64,000 nt of DNA from NCBI RefSeq assembly GCF_947501225.1, contig NZ_CANMUW010000012.1, positions 62,001 to 126,000 on the forward strand, written 5' to 3'. The translations under genes were made by a program, and so were the position numbers. Of the stretch, positions 62,643-64,000 are shown piece after piece (the stretch's first letter is position 1; every line of letters starts with the position of its first letter). This stretch comes from an uncultured Shewanella sp. (lineage in GTDB: Bacteria; Pseudomonadota; Gammaproteobacteria; Enterobacterales; Shewanellaceae). The notes beneath the pieces are model-generated. The model made no database searches. It was not told where the DNA came from and saw only the letters and a list, made by a program, of their open reading frames with translations.

Positions 62643-63443
62643 CTACCAGGTCGACATCAGAAACTCACGAATTCGTTCGCGATCGGACTCGGTATTACAG
62701 GCTATCATCTCTGAACAGGTTCGCCCCCGCAGCAAGCTTCCTGTCGTGCCTCCCGCATCGGGGACCGTCCCCCGAAGCGTAGCAATATGATAGGTGAGCA
62801 CCTCCTCCAGTGAGGGAGCACTCACCTCAATGACCTCCATCTCGCCTACAGGAGCCGGTTGCGAAGCCAGGGCTTCTTCGCTCGTAATATCTCTATCCGT
62901 GAGTTCTAACTGAATCTTGCTGATACTCGCTAATGCATTGATAGTATCTTGATGGCCATTTTCGAAAGCTCTGGATAGGTACTCCTTCGCTTTGACTCGA
63001 TCTTCCCCTATCAACTCCCCCTCCAGGTAGAGCAAACCGAGCAGGTGAGTCGCCTCATCGAGATCCTCTCTGTCTGCGGCCCTCAGGTACCTCATCGCTT
63101 TTTCAATATCCTGAGTTTCACTCTCCTGCAGATAGATGATGGCGGCTTTATACTGAGCAAACGGGTTACCATACTTTGCAGAGCGCCGGTACCACTTGGT
63201 GGCTAAGCGCATATCGACTTCGGTGCCGTAACCGTGGCGATAGAGCTCGGCCAGGGTATACATGGCATCGGAGTGACCATACCGAGCCAGTGTTTTGTAT
63301 TCCTGGAATGTTCTGCTGCAATCCGTGCTGTCACACGCAGTGATTTGAGCAGGCATGGAACTAACCTTGCTCTTAGCCTCTGCGGCCGGACAGCACAAAA
63401 GAACCACGAGTCCCAGTGTATAAATAGAAATGCTTCCTTTCAT
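62643..63443 (-). CDS. Sel1-repeat protein, secreted
   Basis: 266 residues. Signal peptide MKGSISIYTLGLVVLLCCPAAEA. Four or so Sel1-type repeats: YGHSDAMYTLAELYRHGYGTEVDMRLATKWYRRSAKYG (parts AMYTLAELYRHGYGT and ATKWYRRSAKYG), FAQYKAAIIYLQ, ATHLLGLLYLEGELIGEDRVKAKEYLSRAFENG (part LLGLLYLEGELI). C-terminal region unlike repeats and with two Cys (RTCSEMIAC). Such proteins act as scaffolds in envelope or regulatory complexes. No partner evident nearby. Confidence 0.85.
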   Translation of the reverse strand: MKGSISIYTLGLVVLLCCPAAEAKSKVSSMPAQITACDSTDCSRTFQEYKTLARYGHSDAMYTLAELYRHGYGTEVDMRLATKWYRRSAKYGNPFAQYKAAIIYLQESETQDIEKAMRYLRAADREDLDEATHLLGLLYLEGELIGEDRVKAKEYLSRAFENGHQDTINALASISKIQLELTDRDITSEEALASQPAPVGEMEVIEVSAPSLEEVLTYHIATLRGTVPDAGGTTGSLLRGRTCSEMIACNTESDRERIREFLMSTW

Positions 63444-63701
63444 ATTTTCACTCTCTATCCGTTGAAATAATAGTTGAATGAAACAGTATGGTATTCGCTT
63501 AGATTTTAATCAAAGCGACTTTAGTTGATGGTATAACGCCTGTATCTGAATCGGCAGATACATCAATTTACCCTTATTCGCCGAATCGACCCCAAGCTGA
63601 GACGATAATTAACTGGCCAAATTATGCGTTTCAGCTTAGGATCTGAATTGAAATTTTGCAGATGCATTTTTAGCCAAGATATTGTGGAGTAAGCAGACAT
63701 T

Positions 63702-64000
63702 ATGGGTATCAGAGCCATAGTTGTAGATACAGCAGGTACGACAACCGACCTTAGCTTTATTAAGGACACACTTTTTCCTTATTCAGCCAAAGCCTTACCC
63801 GATTTTCTTAGAGAGAATGAACACAATGTTCTGGTAGAAAACTGCATCTGCGATGTCAGAGATATTGCACTAGAGCCGGAGGCTTCGCTGGAGCGAGTCA
63901 TCGAGATCCTGCAGCAGTGGGTTACCGAAGACCGCAAAGCGACACCGCTGAAGACGCTTCAGGGCCTGATCTGGAAACAGGGTTATGCCAAGGGTGAGTT
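63702..64000 (+). CDS. mtnC: Enolase-phosphatase E1 MtnC (N-terminal part, cut by window edge)
   Basis: First 99 codons of the methionine-salvage enolase-phosphatase of the HAD superfamily. MGIRAIVVDTAGTTTDLSFI begins at ATG 63702 after a GGAG site; KALPDFLREN and TLQGLIWKQGYAKGE are typical of MtnC. HAD motif I in classical MtnC is D-x-E-G-T (Asp at 9, Glu at 11); here it is D-T-A-G-T, so the second acidic residue is Ala. From memory other Shewanella MtnC proteins show the same motif. mtnB/mtnD-type genes may follow outside the window. Confidence 0.9.
   Translation, partial: MGIRAIVVDTAGTTTDLSFIKDTLFPYSAKALPDFLRENEHNVLVENCICDVRDIALEPEASLERVIEILQQWVTEDRKATPLKTLQGLIWKQGYAKGE

Overview
The window looks like chromosome from a marine Shewanella or close relative (Gammaproteobacteria, Alteromonadales). 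Three things point there: the doubled formate dehydrogenase locus with DUF3305/DUF3306 genes, small Tat-leader proteins and fdhD; the protein-level character of the hut, moa, rlmF and mtnC genes; and the intergenic repeat families. I cannot name the species from sequence alone. No rRNA, tRNA, CRISPR array, prophage or intact insertion sequence was seen.

Layout. 0-3.7 kb: minus-strand molybdenum cofactor operon moaA-B-C-D-E followed by modA (cut by the window edge), behind a structured leader that may be a Moco riboswitch. 3.9-5.6 kb: ETF-ubiquinone oxidoreductase. 5.9-13.8 kb: signalling genes (a chemoreceptor, a MOSC protein, a lipoprotein, a two-component pair, a diguanylate cyclase) and a 264-bp MITE-like element. 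14-19 kb: a PfkB-family sugar kinase, two acetyltransferases, a LysR regulator with a divergent small gene, and a HemN-like radical SAM protein. 19.4-36 kb: two consecutive formate dehydrogenase operons (small Tat protein, catalytic, Fe-S and cytochrome b subunits), preceded by DUF3305, DUF3306, a polyferredoxin and a TorD-family chaperone; divergent from these are fdhD and a HTH/PBP-like regulator. The moa, mod, fdhD and fdh genes form a functional set: molybdate uptake, cofactor synthesis, cofactor sulfuration, and the molybdo-enzymes that use it.

36-37.6 kb is a repeat-rich island with small unrecognised genes. 37.6-53.2 kb is mixed housekeeping and envelope genes: rlmF, a FliL-like protein, ubiC, a secreted M6 metalloprotease with PKD repeats and a GlyGly-CTERM-like tail, MarC, a ZIP-permease fusion, an NRDE protein, an acyltransferase, LysE, MscS, DUF3157 and a thioesterase. 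53.3-58.9 kb is the histidine utilisation locus (hutU-hutH and hutC, with divergent hutI) and a HutC-type palindrome. 58.9-60.5 kb is a second repeat-rich island around an AT-rich unrecognised gene. 60.5-64 kb holds an outer-membrane barrel, an esterase with TPRs, a Sel1-repeat protein and the start of mtnC.

The most unusual content is non-coding. Three copies of a roughly 100-220 bp element carry paired stems whose sequences differ between copies yet keep base pairing. Two related arrays of very short hairpins share ATCCAT/ATGGAT or GAA loops. Four copies of a REP-like palindrome, and a 12-unit 7-bp tandem repeat upstream of one fdh operon, are also present.
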